NCBI GenBank assembly: GCA_009829735.1
Contig: CM020619.1
Coordinates: 7,864,375-7,928,374, forward strand
Direction of reading: 5' to 3'
Length of the DNA: 64,000 nt
DNA from: Pyropia yezoensis
Lineage: Eukaryota > Rhodophyta > Bangiophyceae > Bangiales > Bangiaceae
Shown: piece by piece, positions 18,599 through 28,724 of the stretch
How the letters are laid out: the number at the start of each line of letters is the position of its first letter
Position numbering within the stretch: the stretch's first letter is position 1
Made by a program: the position numbers and the translations under genes
Notes under the pieces: generated by a model
Databases searched by the model: none
What the model saw: only the letters and a program-made list of their open reading frames with translations
What the model was told of the DNA's origin: nothing

Positions 18599-20737
18599 AT
18601 GGTGACTCTTGCGGCCACGAACGGCGTGTCGGTGGAACCACCATTGTGTGACGATGGCTCCCCTGGAGGTGTGTCAACCTCTTCGGTGGACGACGCGCTG
18701 GTGGAGGAAGCGCTTGACGATGCGGACCTGCATCTTGGGGGCACCAAGCCGTCGTCCTCGCCTGCTACCACGACGACCTCGTCGGCGGCCGCCGCGGCTG
18801 CCGCCGCGGTAGCTGGTGCCACATCGGCCCCCCCTCCGGCGGGCGGCGTCCTCCGCCGGGAAGTGACGCTGCATGTGCTGGAGACGGTCAACTCGCGGGT
18901 GGAAAACATTGGCTCCATCATCTTGTTGCTCCGGAAGCAACTATCGCGGCTCAAGGATGCCCTAGAGCGGGAGACCCTCTCCCGCGTTGCGTCGGACGCA
19001 CTGGTGGAGCGGCATTCCGACAAAATTGCATCGCTACGGCGACAGCGGCGGGGCCTCCGTCAAAAGGTAGTGGAGGAAGCCGCCCGCGCTGACACACTGG
19101 CCGACCGGATTTCTACTCTGCAGGGTGAGAGGGACCGGCTTGTTGGGGAGGTACGCGCAGCGCAAGCGGCACATGCAGCGTCGGCGGCCGCGGCCGCCGA
19201 GGCCGCCGCCTCGTCAGCGGTGACGGCAGCCAGCGCAGCCGAGGAGGCCCGCGCTGAGGAGCTGGTACGGGAACTCGAGTCGACCAAGGCCGCTCGCGAC
19301 GGTGAGGTTGCGACGCTGCTGCGGGAGATGGCGGCCGTCAAGAGCGAGATGGCTGCCGACAGCACTCGCTCCCTTGCCGCTGCCACGGAGCAGGTGCGGG
19401 CAGTGACGGCGCAGCGGGACAGCGCCGTGGCTGAGGCGGCCGCGGCTGCCGCCCGTGTGACAGAGCTCGAGTCGGACAGCAACCGGCGGGTACTTCAGCT
19501 TGCGGACCTGGAGCGGGAGGTGCGGACTCTGCGGGATCAGCTGGGCTCAAACAACCAGGAGATGACCCTTCTCCGGCGGCAGTCCCTTGACGATGAGGTG
19601 GAGCGCCGGCGGCTGCACAACCAGGTGCAGGAGCTGAAGGGCAATATCCGCGTTTACTGCCGTGTTCGGCCATTGCTCCTGAGTGGCGCGGGGGTGGGCG
19701 ACGCGGCGGGTGGGGCGAGCGAGGGGTCAGCATCGGGGGTGTTTCGGTACCATTCACGGGGGCGCGGCATTGACGCGGTCAAGCCCGGCGACGCCCCTAC
19801 TTCGTCTGCCACGGGCGGTTTGCCGCCTGTGGGCAAGTGGGGCTTCACCTTTGATCGTGTGTTTGACGGCTCCGCCACCCAAGGCGACGTCTTTGCCGAA
19901 GTGTCGGAGATGGTGCAGAGCGCCCTCGACGGCTACCGCGTGTGCATCTTTGCGTATGGCCAGTCGGGCAGTGGGAAGACCCACACCATGCTGTCGTCCG
20001 CGGATGGCGGGGAGCTCGGCGTCATTCCTCGGGCGGTTGCTCAGATCTTTGACCACACCGAGCGGATGTCGGCCGACGGTTGGCAGTTTGAGCTGAAGGC
20101 GAGCTTTATGGAGGTCTACAACGAGCAGGTGCGTGACCTGCTTGGCAGCGCCGAAGAGGACCCCAACGTCAAGTACGACGTCAAGTTTGACGCTGCCACG
20201 AAGCTGTGCTGGGTTACCAACCTGACCACGGCCACGGTCAACAGCCGGGAGGAGGTGGACAATGTCATCTCCACGTCCCTGTCGAATCGCTCCACGGCGA
20301 GCACGCGGTCCAACGAGCGCTCCTCCCGCTCCCACTGCGTCTTCCGGCTGCACATTTCCGGGTCTAATGGCCACGGTGGCAAGGTGTCGGGGTTGCTCAA
20401 CCTCATTGACCTGGCCGGCAGCGAGAGGGTCAAGGTTAGCGGCGCGGCGGGCGCGCGGATGCGCGAGGCGCAGGCCATCAATAAGTCGCTCTCGGCGCTC
20501 GGCGACGTCATTGCCGCGTTGGCCAACAAGGACAAGCACGTACCGTTCCGGAATAGCAAACTGACCTACTTCCTTCAGGACAGCCTCGGGGGCGACTCCA
20601 AGACGCTGATGTTTGTCAACCTCAGCCCGTCGAGCGCGCACTTCAGTGAGAGCCTCTGCTCACTGCGGTTTGCGCAGAAGGTCAATGCGTGTGAGATTGG
20701 GCGGGCAAACAAGAACGGGAGGGTGAGCTTGGGATGA
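18599..20737 (+). CDS. Kinesin-14, C-terminal motor
   Basis: A 712-residue kinesin with the motor at the C-terminus. An acidic, Ala-rich head (1-85) is followed by a long coiled coil (about 90-345; heptads such as LRKQLSRLKDALERETLSR and LEREVRTLRDQLG). The motor starts with the kinesin-14 neck GNIRVYCRVRPLL (about 347). It contains the P-loop GQSGSGKTHTM (about 455), switch I NERSSRSHCVF (about 574), switch II LIDLAGSER (about 603) and SLSALGDVIAALANKDKHVP. Neck-then-motor order and the GN.RVYCRVRP signature define the minus-end-directed Ncd/KIFC1 class, which bundles and focuses spindle microtubules. In a plant-lineage cell without cytoplasmic dynein such motors also serve transport. All ATPase residues look intact. 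ATG at 18599 has the context caccATGG. Confidence 0.93.
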   Translation: MVTLAATNGVSVEPPLCDDGSPGGVSTSSVDDALVEEALDDADLHLGGTKPSSSPATTTTSSAAAAAAAAVAGATSAPPPAGGVLRREVTLHVLETVNSRVENIGSIILLLRKQLSRLKDALERETLSRVASDALVERHSDKIASLRRQRRGLRQKVVEEAARADTLADRISTLQGERDRLVGEVRAAQAAHAASAAAAAEAAASSAVTAASAAEEARAEELVRELESTKAARDGEVATLLREMAAVKSEMAADSTRSLAAATEQVRAVTAQRDSAVAEAAAAAARVTELESDSNRRVLQLADLEREVRTLRDQLGSNNQEMTLLRRQSLDDEVERRRLHNQVQELKGNIRVYCRVRPLLLSGAGVGDAAGGASEGSASGVFRYHSRGRGIDAVKPGDAPTSSATGGLPPVGKWGFTFDRVFDGSATQGDVFAEVSEMVQSALDGYRVCIFAYGQSGSGKTHTMLSSADGGELGVIPRAVAQIFDHTERMSADGWQFELKASFMEVYNEQVRDLLGSAEEDPNVKYDVKFDAATKLCWVTNLTTATVNSREEVDNVISTSLSNRSTASTRSNERSSRSHCVFRLHISGSNGHGGKVSGLLNLIDLAGSERVKVSGAAGARMREAQAINKSLSALGDVIAALANKDKHVPFRNSKLTYFLQDSLGGDSKTLMFVNLSPSSAHFSESLCSLRFAQKVNACEIGRANKNGRVSLG

Positions 20738-22635
20738 GGGGGTGAGTCGTAGGCTTTTTTTTCTTCTCTACCTCTTTTGAACCTCTCTTTCCATTGTATA
20801 TCTCTTGAGCGGAAGATCGATTTTTCCCTGTTCTCTGGGCTCTGCTCGGGCGCCTCTGACGCGACAGGCAACCGCTACATTATGGCATTCGGTGGGGGCA
20901 GTGGAGACGAGGAAGGCGAGACGTACGGGCCAGACGCCTGAAGTCTCGCACAGCACCGCGGTGCACTTCACCCGATCATGAGCCCTAACCTTTTTCCACA
21001 GGCAGACCCCCCAGCTCACCCAGGAACGCTTGGCATTGACATTGCTCCACACAGACGCGGCGCCACACGCCGCGCCAGAGCCCCTCCCGATGCGTACTGT
21101 ATGGGGCTGCGACCAAGGCGGCTCAGCCGCAGCGTTGCCGGCTCCCGCCCCGCTGCCTGCCGCACGCACGAGGTCGTCACTCACACTCACTGTGCGGGCG
21201 GCGGGCCGGACCCCCCCGCCCATACGCCCACCGCCCGTCGCCGCCGGGTCGGCCGCCCCCCCCCCCCCCGACCGCCTTGCTGCACACGCGCAGCGCGCTC
21301 CGCTATATTCCCTCTGCATTCGCGTCCCACTCGGCCGGCGCCAACGACGCGGTGGCCACCGCCCCGCGGCGCAGGAGTGCGCTCCTGCTCCTTCCCAGCC
21401 GGCTGCACGTGCTGCTCCCCCGACGGAATCTTGACGCTGGCTGCCCACGACAATCCCCCCCCTCACAAATGACGGCCACCGCCGCTTTCGCGGTAACAGT
21501 TGCTCTCCAGGCGGAGTCAGCAGGCCCCCCGACGACCGCCGTTGAACGACCGTGTCGTTGGCAAGGCACAGCCGATAAACGGCGACGGAGGCTCGGCCGA
21601 ATGCCGGCCGGCCAAGGCAGGCCGACTCACCGTTCACGCCCACCCCCGCGCCCTGCGGCAGTCGACGATGAGGCAGTCGACCAGGACGGCCGTGGAGGTG
21701 ACCGTGAGGGTGCTCCCAACCGACTTGCGCTGCGGAGGGGAGGGGGGCGGTGCCGACGCCACCTCCCGCCCGCTTGGCTGGCAGCCCCGCTTCAAGCCAC
21801 TGCCGCCGCCGAGAAGGGCTGCCGCGGTCGCCGCGGCCGCCGCCCTGGGATGCCGGGAAAGAGGGTGGTTGGGGAGGGGAGGGAACGGCCCTACCGCATA
21901 CATGAAGGAAAGCATTGCAGGGGGCACCACCCGTCAGGCCGGGGGTGACTGGGAAGGAAGCATCGTCAGGGAACGAAGGGGGGGAGTGCGGGGAAGGCAG
22001 CGGGAGGTTGGGGAGGAAGCGTGGCAAGAGCGGAGCAGCAGCCCACCGGGGGCACTCAAACGTGGCGGCCGTGGGGGAGGGCGGGTGGGCCACCCCGCGA
22101 CGGCGGACGCAGCGGTGGCCGCGACGCGGCCTCCCCCGACGGCGTAGCCATGTTGCATCCGGCCGCTATCGCGCAGCGACCAAAACCTCCCCGCCACGCC
22201 CCGCCCGCAACGCCCGCGCGCGTGGTGTGGGCCGGCACGCCGTGGGGCGCCCGCACCCCACTGGACTCTCGGAGCGCTGGGTCCTTGCCCCAGGCTGGCG
22301 GGCGGCCGGCGGCCCGGTTCGCCGTCAAACCCCCGCAACACTCCCTCGTCGCCCCTCCCCGCACCCCACCCCCCATCGTACCAGCACCATCGACGCGACG
22401 TGACGCACACTGCGGGGATGATACGCGGCGCACTTGTACTGCCGCCGCGGCGGCCGACGCCGCCGCCACAGCCGCGGCCGCCACCGCTGCCGCCACCGCC
22501 TCCGCGGCGGTGCAACAGCCCCTCCCGCTCAGAACAAAAAACGGCGACGGGGCCTGTGCGGAGTGCAAGATTTCGATGGTCCCCCTTTAGACTGCGCTGT
22601 CTGCACTGGGGACACGGGGCAGTCACTACCGCACA
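20738..22635. other. 1.9-kb region between convergent genes
   Basis: The kinesin and METTL16 genes both end here. Open frames up to 441 codons exist on both strands, but they are strings of Arg, Gly, Ala and Pro with no domain, and none is favoured over its shadows. A C-run lies at 21255-21269. A minus-strand stretch near 21640-21720 translates to a less biased, Val/Thr-rich peptide, but no exon boundaries could be found. No gene is claimed. Confidence 0.4.
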
Positions 22636-24504
22636 TCACGCACCCCCCCGCCCCGTGGAGTCTGTGCACGATGCGCGCGCGAGTACAGGTGGCACTCCGC
22701 CCCCCCGGGCGGTGCCCGTGCCGCCAACAAAAGGCAGGCAGTTGTCTCCTCCTGGTCCCTCCCCCAGATGGTATCGGTCTCCTTGCACGTCCCGCCCAGT
22801 TGGGTCATCCCCTGCGGTCTCTTCGTGAGGGAGTGCTCCCTCCCTCGCGGCCGGCCCATCCCGGTCAGGGTCGTCACCTATGGCAAGCAAGTCTGTCAGC
22901 TCCGCCACGAGCACCTCCACCGCCTCAGCCAGCAGCCGCTCACCAGCGCGCACACGCTTAACCACCAGCGTGACCGCACCAGTGGTGGTAACGCCGCCTG
23001 CCGGGGTAGCCACCACCTCCAGCTCGGGAGACAGTGGCGGGGTCTCCACGCCAGGCCTCGCTGTCTCCGGCCTCTGCCGGCTCACCTCCTCGTCACCCTC
23101 TCCACTACCCGAGGCGCCACCCACGCCTACCGCCACCCAGCCCGCCGCCCGCAGCACCGTCAGCGACGCCGCGGTCACATCCGCCGCGCCGACGCCCCCG
23201 CACGTGGCACCCACATCCACCACCAACGTCGCGCGCGTTGCAGCCCCCCCCCCTCCCCCAACGCCTCCCCCCACCCGCCGCACCAGCGGCGGCCAGGCAA
23301 CTCCCCGGTAGCTCCACCCCACCGCCCACCGGCCGGTGCGGCGGTACTGGAACGCGGCGGCCACCACCCGCGGCACTCCTGCCGCGCGCAGCCCTGCCAC
23401 GGTCGCGACCGCCGTCGCCTTTTTCCCCGTCAGGGTGGTGAACCATCCGACGCGGTGAGCGGCCGTCGCCGACGCGTCGACGAGCGCCGACACAAACGCC
23501 GCCTCCCCGCCGGCGACCGCCAGCTGTGCCGACCCGCCCGTGGGGGACCGGTGGGGGTGGCGGGCGGCGGGGGCGCCGCCGCGTGCGCCAGCGGCGGGCG
23601 CCTCGTCCAGGTCGTAAAACGGGGGGTTGCACACGGTCAGGGCGGCCGTCTCGCCGGGGGCGAGACCCCAGTTGGGCGCCCCGTCGGCGCCACCGCCGCC
23701 GCCCCCTGACGCATGACGCAGCGTGATGCGGTCGCCGAGGGCGTTGGCGTCCACATTGACGGTCGCGGCCGCCAGGGCAGCCGCGTCCGCGTCAACACCC
23801 AGGACACGGCCACCGAGCGGAAAGAGGCGCGTCGCAAGCAAGGGGTAGATAACTGAAGCGCCGGTACCAACGTCAACGAGCGCCCAAGTCGGGGGGGGGG
23901 GGGAGGGAGGAGAACCACCGAGTGCGAGGTCTGCACCCTGGCCTGTGGGCGGCGCCACCGGCACGGCGTCGCCAAGCCCCGACGCCCACAGCAGGTAGTC
24001 GGCGCGCGACGGAAGCACGGGAATGAGCGTGCCCTGCGGGACAGTCCACTTGAGGTCCCACACGCTCGACAGCTGCGCGACGGTCACCGCCGCAATGGCG
24101 CCTGAGAGGGTCAGGTCCAGACGCGAGCGCTGTGACCCCCCTCCGTCCCCGTCGCCACCACCTCCACCTCCGTCGCCACCACCGCGAGCCGCGTCGCAAC
24201 CACCTCCGTCTCCATTCCCGCTTTCACCATCTTCACCTTCACCACGTCCTTCTACCTCGCCACTGTCACCGCCACCGCCGTCACAGTCGTCACGTCGGCC
24301 GGGGACTAGGTACGCCGCCAGGTGGGGGTGGGCGGCGAGCAGGGCATCCGCGTTGAGAGGCGCGTGCGTGTGGGGGTTGTCAGGGTGCCCCGCAGCGGGG
24401 GTCGCGAGCGGGAGCCGTCGTCGCCGCCGCGGACGGTCGTGCCGGATGGGGGGAGCGGCGTTGAGGGGGGGTGGCGAACGGGACTGGGAGGCGGGGGGTG
24501 GCAT
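22636..24504 (-). CDS. METTL16: METTL16-type RNA N6-adenosine methyltransferase
   Basis: A 622-residue frame. METTL16 proteins methylate adenosine in U6 snRNA and in structured hairpins using S-adenosylmethionine. The family start is seen in HPDNPHTHAPLNADALLA (about 40-57). An acidic poly-Gly/Asp insert follows, then WDLKWTVPQGTLIPVLPSR (about 148), the SAM-binding strand ALVDVGTGASVIYPLLA (about 205) and the catalytic CNPPFYDLDEAP (about 292). GGEAAFVSALVD, VGWFTTLTGKK and RWAVGWSY complete the fold. METTL16 usually has NPPF followed by F; here Y follows. The C-terminal 170 residues are diverged, Gly/Val-rich and may stand in for the vertebrate conserved region, but this cannot be shown. 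Expected nuclear. Confidence 0.87.
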   Translation of the reverse strand: MPPPASQSRSPPPLNAAPPIRHDRPRRRRRLPLATPAAGHPDNPHTHAPLNADALLAAHPHLAAYLVPGRRDDCDGGGGDSGEVEGRGEGEDGESGNGDGGGCDAARGGGDGGGGGGDGDGGGSQRSRLDLTLSGAIAAVTVAQLSSVWDLKWTVPQGTLIPVLPSRADYLLWASGLGDAVPVAPPTGQGADLALGGSPPSPPPPTWALVDVGTGASVIYPLLATRLFPLGGRVLGVDADAAALAAATVNVDANALGDRITLRHASGGGGGGADGAPNWGLAPGETAALTVCNPPFYDLDEAPAAGARGGAPAARHPHRSPTGGSAQLAVAGGEAAFVSALVDASATAAHRVGWFTTLTGKKATAVATVAGLRAAGVPRVVAAAFQYRRTGRWAVGWSYRGVAWPPLVRRVGGGVGGGGGAATRATLVVDVGATCGGVGAADVTAASLTVLRAAGWVAVGVGGASGSGEGDEEVSRQRPETARPGVETPPLSPELEVVATPAGGVTTTGAVTLVVKRVRAGERLLAEAVEVLVAELTDLLAIGDDPDRDGPAAREGALPHEETAGDDPTGRDVQGDRYHLGEGPGGDNCLPFVGGTGTARGGGVPPVLARASCTDSTGRGGA

Positions 24505-24960
24505 GCCGCGCGTACGGGGCAGCGCAGTGAAGAAGGCGGGGATGCCCTTGCTCCACCTCGACGCTGCACCAGTCGCGTCCCGTTTCGTGTCTCGGGAAAG
24601 AGGCGGGTGGTGAGCGGTCCCAAGGCCGCCCTCCCAATGTCAAGACCCCCAAAGTGGCCCCCAAGTCCGCAGATCCCGCTTCCACAGAGTCCTTGGAAGA
24701 AAGTTGGCCAATGTATTTGCAACGCAACGAGTGCGCCTCGTGCCATCTGCGACGGCGGGTCGAAGCTCGCGTCGCACAGCCGCAGCGGCCAGAGCCACGC
24801 GTTCCACCTTGCCCTCCCGGCGGAGCTCTGGCCCCGCGACCGCCCTGCTCCGCTCCCCGCCGCTTCCCGCGGCCAGCCTATCCTGTGCCCTGAACCTATC
24901 GCTGTCCCTCACCCCCGGCAGCGTCGGCCGTCTTCACCCTCCCCCCCCGTCGCGCCGCGT
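24505..24960. promoter_or_regulatory. Divergent promoter region, METTL16 / plastid protein
   Basis: This 456-bp spacer separates two starts pointing outward. The rightward frame is also open through much of it, back to 24322, so a longer N-terminus for the right-hand gene is possible. Its content there is unlike a conserved domain. No sharp promoter motif was found. Confidence 0.4.
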
Positions 24961-26340
24961 ATGGATGCCATGGCATTCCTGTCTGCCCCCGCTGGACGGG
25001 CTCCATTCCGGCCGGCCGCCGGCGCGGTATCCAGCGGCGGGGGCCGCGTCTGCGGGCGCCGGCCTGCTGCTCCCCCCCCCGGCACGTGTGCGTCTTCCCC
25101 ACTGACGATGAAGTCCCGAGGCGGGGGTGCTGGGAAGAAGAAGAAGGCCAAGCCGCCAGCATCGGCGCCGCCATCCCCATCGGATGGGGAGCCGGCGGTG
25201 GACGTGGTCGCGTCAACGTCGACGGTGGCGGCGGCGGCTGTGACTACGGCCAAAGCTTCGCGGGCGGGTGCGGCCGAAGCGGATGCCGTTGAAACAGAAG
25301 CCGCCAACCCGGTGGAGGTGGACCAGGGGGTGGTGGACCGCATTGCCAAGCTGCTGGAGCAGTCGGCCAAGCGGGCGGCGGCCAAGGCTGCGGCGGAGGC
25401 GGCCGCCGCCGCGACCCCTGCAGAGACAGAGGACTTTGCCGCCAACCCCGCTGCGTCACTGGACGAGGACATCCCCGACACGCCCCCCGCCCCCCCGCTG
25501 CCCGCCTTGACCCCCGCCGACGCGCGGGCGCTCCGGTGGGCGCCCGACTCGACTGTCGACGAGCGGCTGGCGGCACTGTCTAAAGTTGAGGAGGGCGCCC
25601 CGTTTGAGCGCCTTGTCATGGCCAACCGACACCTCCTTGGCCAGCGTTTCCTTGCCGCCGTCACCGCCCGGGTGCTGAAAATCGAGGCGACCGGTGACGC
25701 CCCGGCCGCGGCTCGACTGCGGGCCGTCCGCGACGCTGTGCTGGCGGTAACGTGGCGGGTAGACCAGCCGTTCCACGCGGCGGTGCTCGCCGCCGAAGGC
25801 CGCCTCATGGCGGTGGTGGCGGCGCCCAACCCCGACCGCGCCACCAACGGACGGTCGATTGGCGAGTCGGCGGCGGACGTGAGCGCGTTTTGGACTGTCC
25901 TGTACGCGTCGGTGACGGCGTGGGAGGAGCGAGGGCGGGTGGCACCAGAGCTCGTCAATGTGGACGTGCAGGGCGCCCTGCGGTCGGTCGTCGACCGCTT
26001 TCGCGGCCGCGCAGCAGCCATGGAGGTCGTGCGGCCCGAGATGGCGTGGCTGGGCGACTTTTTTGTCGCCGAGCCCGCGGACCAGCAGGCCATGGTCGCC
26101 GCCCTCGGTGAGAGCGACGAAGGGGAAGAGATACTCGTCGGCCTCGGCACGCTCGTCAATCAGCTACACCTCTTCCCGGTCAACGCGTACGGGGGGGTGC
26201 TCGAGCGCCTGATCACCGTGTACGACTTTGCCATGGAAGAGGTTTATGGGAAGGATACGCGGGAGGAGACCGTCCGCTTCAGCCCCTCGCCTTTGGACTT
26301 CGAGTCCAAGCTGGTTGCGTTTGTGGATGCGTCCCGCTGA
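24961..26340 (+). CDS. Conserved-looking plastid protein, unknown function
   Basis: Not recognised. From ATG 24961 the protein has 459 residues. The first 60 are Ala/Ser/Arg-rich with few acids and look like a plastid transit peptide (MDAMAFLSAPAGRAPFRPAA at the start). A Lys-rich GKKKKAKPP patch follows and then an Ala-rich acidic linker. The second half (about 180-459) is balanced in composition and mostly helical by eye. Blocks that look constrained are FERLVMANRHLLGQRFLAAV, VRPEMAWLGDFFV, GLGTLVNQLHLFPVNAYGG and MEEVYGKDTREETVRFSPSP. It may belong to the plant plastid families of unknown function, but I cannot name one. The frame extends upstream to 24322; the chosen start gives the better transit peptide. 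Confidence 0.7.
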   Translation: MDAMAFLSAPAGRAPFRPAAGAVSSGGGRVCGRRPAAPPPGTCASSPLTMKSRGGGAGKKKKAKPPASAPPSPSDGEPAVDVVASTSTVAAAAVTTAKASRAGAAEADAVETEAANPVEVDQGVVDRIAKLLEQSAKRAAAKAAAEAAAAATPAETEDFAANPAASLDEDIPDTPPAPPLPALTPADARALRWAPDSTVDERLAALSKVEEGAPFERLVMANRHLLGQRFLAAVTARVLKIEATGDAPAAARLRAVRDAVLAVTWRVDQPFHAAVLAAEGRLMAVVAAPNPDRATNGRSIGESAADVSAFWTVLYASVTAWEERGRVAPELVNVDVQGALRSVVDRFRGRAAAMEVVRPEMAWLGDFFVAEPADQQAMVAALGESDEGEEILVGLGTLVNQLHLFPVNAYGGVLERLITVYDFAMEEVYGKDTREETVRFSPSPLDFESKLVAFVDASR

Positions 26341-26747
26341 GGGGGTCGGCTGGCTGTGAGGTAGGAGGGTAGAGGGGGTGGGAGGTGGCGAAGCGGGGAG
26401 GTGGACGCGTGAAAGGGATTGATGGCAGTCGAGCTTTCGGGGCTTGTTTTTTTCATCCACGCGACAAGACGATGCAGTGACGCTTGCCAACACCAGACAG
26501 GGGGCCGTGTAGTATTTTACAAAATGCTGTTTTCGTGCTGCAAAGCTGTGCCTTCACCGCCACCAAGGCCCCCGACCCGAGCCTGCATGGGTGCAGAACA
26601 GAAAACGAAAGTGGCTGGGGCAAGCAAAAGGTGCGCCACACGACGGCCGACGGTCGGGTACAGGTCGCTGCCGGTCGAGTGTGTGTACAGTTTCAGGATG
26701 CAATGAACCCCCATCCCACAGCTCTGTGCACGCAGACACGCTCAAGA
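26341..26747. other. Convergent 3' region
   Basis: The plastid-protein gene and the HAS1 gene end toward each other across 407 bp. G-rich sequence follows the stop at 26338-26340; the remainder is lower in GC. No gene is seen. Confidence 0.45.
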
Positions 26748-28724
26748 CTACCGATCAAACTGCCGCGCGTCCCCCTCAGACCGCTTGCCATATGGGTTGC
26801 TGGCTGAAAAGGCGTGCCCCGCACCGCCCGTTGCAGCCGCCACCAGTGTCTTGAGCCGGTCCGCCTTGACGCGGGGCCCATCGCCAAAGCCGCCGCCCCC
26901 CCCCCTTCGCCGCACCTTGTCCCCTCGGCCCGAGCCCATGAGGTTCAGGTTCACCCGCGGCGGGGACGTAAAGCAAAAGCTCGCCGCCACCTCGGCAAGC
27001 CCCAGCGCATGCACATTGAATATTTCCTTGAGCGAGTGCGACGCGTAGGACTGGAGGTAGGAGCGGTACGCTTCGGTGGCAGACTTGTTCAGGTAGTAGT
27101 TGGTGGTTACCAGCTTCTCCAGCTGCGGCTGCACTTTCGCCACCTTTGTTGCCGCAAACTCATATTCAGAGACTGGTACGCGGGCGGCCTTGAGGAACTT
27201 GAGGAAGCCCAGCTCTGTGGGCAACAAAAAGAGGAGGGCGCGGCCCTTGCCCGATACTCCGCGCGCCGTGCGGCCGACGCGGTGAATGTAATCGCGCGGG
27301 TCGTCGGGCGGGTCAAACTGCACAATCCAATCCACGGCGGGGATGTCCAGACCGCGGGCGGCCACGTCCGTGCAAATGAGCACCGCCGAGTCGGCCTTGG
27401 AGAACTCGTAAAAGGTAGAAGTCCGCTTGGTCTGCTTTTGTCGTCCGTGAAGGTCCATGACGGGAATGTCCACAAAATTGAGAAGCTCAGCGTAAAACTT
27501 GACGGCGCTGCACGAGGACATGAAAACAATGACCTTCTTCTTGCCCAGGTTTTTCTTCAGGAACGTGAAGAGGAGTAGGAACCGCCGCTCCGACGGGACG
27601 ACCACGTAGCCCTGCTCCAGCCCCCCGACAGTGGCCGTCACCCGGCGGTCGTCCACGCCCACGTACACGGGCTTGTTCTTGAAAGACACCCGAACAAGAT
27701 CCTCCACCTTGGTTGTCTGGGTTGCGGAGAACAGCATCGTCTGACGCGTCAACGGCAACTTCTTGATGATCTGCACCATCTCCTCCTCAAAGCCCACCTC
27801 CAAGCACCGGTCAGCCTCGTCAATGACCAGCATCTGCAGGTTCTTGGTCACAAACCCCCGCGTGTTTTGCAGGTGGTCCAGCAGCCGCCCAGGCGTAGCG
27901 ACCACAATGGACACCCCCCGTACGAGCGCGTCTGCCTCGGTGCGGCGGTTCGCGCCTCCCATAATCACCCCGTGCGTCTGCGAGTGGTGCGACGCGCACA
28001 CGTCGCGGACGACGCCATAGATTTGCATGGCCAGCTCCCGCGTCGGCGCAATGATAACGGCCCCCGTGCCGTGACGGTTGGTCCACTTGACCCGGTGGAG
28101 CAACTCCACAATCGGGATGACAAAGGCAAGCGTCTTGCCCGACCCCGTGCGCGCCGCACCGAGGACGTCCCGGCCGGCCAGGCCGTGCGGCAGCGACCGC
28201 GCCTGTACCTCAGTCATGTGGGTAAAGCCCAGCGACGCAAGCGCGGTGGTGGTCGGCTCCGAGAGGGCCAGCTCGTCAAACTTTTGGTTCGTGAGCAGGC
28301 CGTCCCCACCGGCGGCGTCACCATCGTCGGCGGCAGCGGCCGAGGTCGCCTTCACCGCCTTGCCCTTTCCTTTGGCAGAAGTGCGGGGCCGAGGGGCGTC
28401 CGCCGCGTCGGCGGCAGCGCCCGCCGCGGCAGCCGACGAGGAGACGGGGTGGTCCGCATCCGACGCCTCGGCCGCCTGTTCCGAGCCAGACGACTCCCCG
28501 TCGCACTCCGAGTCTGCCCCCTCATCGTCACGGTCAGACCGCTCCACCGCGGGCGCCTCAACAGGGGGCTCAGCAGGGGGCTCCTCTGCCTCCTCAGCCG
28601 GCAGTTCCTTGGCCACGCGCCGCTTCTTGCGTGACGGCGTCCCAGCTGCCGCTCCCGCCGCAGCCGCCACCGGCGCGTCGGCGCGGCCCCGCCGGGCAAC
28701 CTTGCGGCCAGACGCGGGGGCCAT
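26748..28724 (-). CDS. HAS1: HAS1/DDX18 DEAD-box RNA helicase
   Basis: A 658-residue ATP-dependent RNA helicase, expected in the nucleolus for 60S ribosome assembly. The N-terminal 140 residues are Lys-rich then acidic. Motifs in order: Q motif region [20 protein letters not shown] (about 191), Ia PTRELAMQI, Ib [23 protein letters not shown] (about 301), III SAT, then helicase C with [12 protein letters not shown]-type [16 protein letters not shown] and [11 protein letters not shown] (about 484). The segment [15 protein letters not shown] and the following [18 protein letters not shown] separate HAS1/DDX18 from other DEAD-box groups. The tail [20 protein letters not shown] matches the HAS1 C-terminal extension (DUF4217). 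All catalytic residues are present. No intron is needed. Confidence 0.93.
   Translation of the reverse strand: MAPASGRKVARRGRADAPVAAAAGAAAGTPSRKKRRVAKELPAEEAEEPPAEPPVEAPAVERSDRDDEGADSECDGESSGSEQAAEASDADHPVSSSAAAAGAAADAADAPRPRTSAKGKGKAVKATSAAAADDGDAAGGDGLLTNQKFDELALSEPTTTALASLGFTHMTEVQARSLPHGLAGRDVLGAARTGSGKTLAFVIPIVELLHRVKWTNRHGTGAVIIAPTRELAMQIYGVVRDVCASHHSQTHGVIMGGANRRTEADALVRGVSIVVATPGRLLDHLQNTRGFVTKNLQMLVIDEADRCLEVGFEEEMVQIIKKLPLTRQTMLFSATQTTKVEDLVRVSFKNKPVYVGVDDRRVTATVGGLEQGYVVVPSERRFLLLFTFLKKNLGKKKVIVFMSSCSAVKFYAELLNFVDIPVMDLHGRQKQTKRTSTFYEFSKADSAVLICTDVAARGLDIPAVDWIVQFDPPDDPRDYIHRVGRTARGVSGKGRALLFLLPTELGFLKFLKAARVPVSEYEFAATKVAKVQPQLEKLVTTNYYLNKSATEAYRSYLQSYASHSLKEIFNVHALGLAEVAASFCFTSPPRVNLNLMGSGRGDKVRRRGGGGGFGDGPRVKADRLKTLVAAATGGAGHAFSASNPYGKRSEGDARQFDR

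Noticed and set aside
20768-22093. 441-codon minus-strand frame between the kinesin and METTL16 genes.
   Set aside because: No recognisable domain, biased composition, and equally long frames on the other strand. I could not find exon borders that would improve it.
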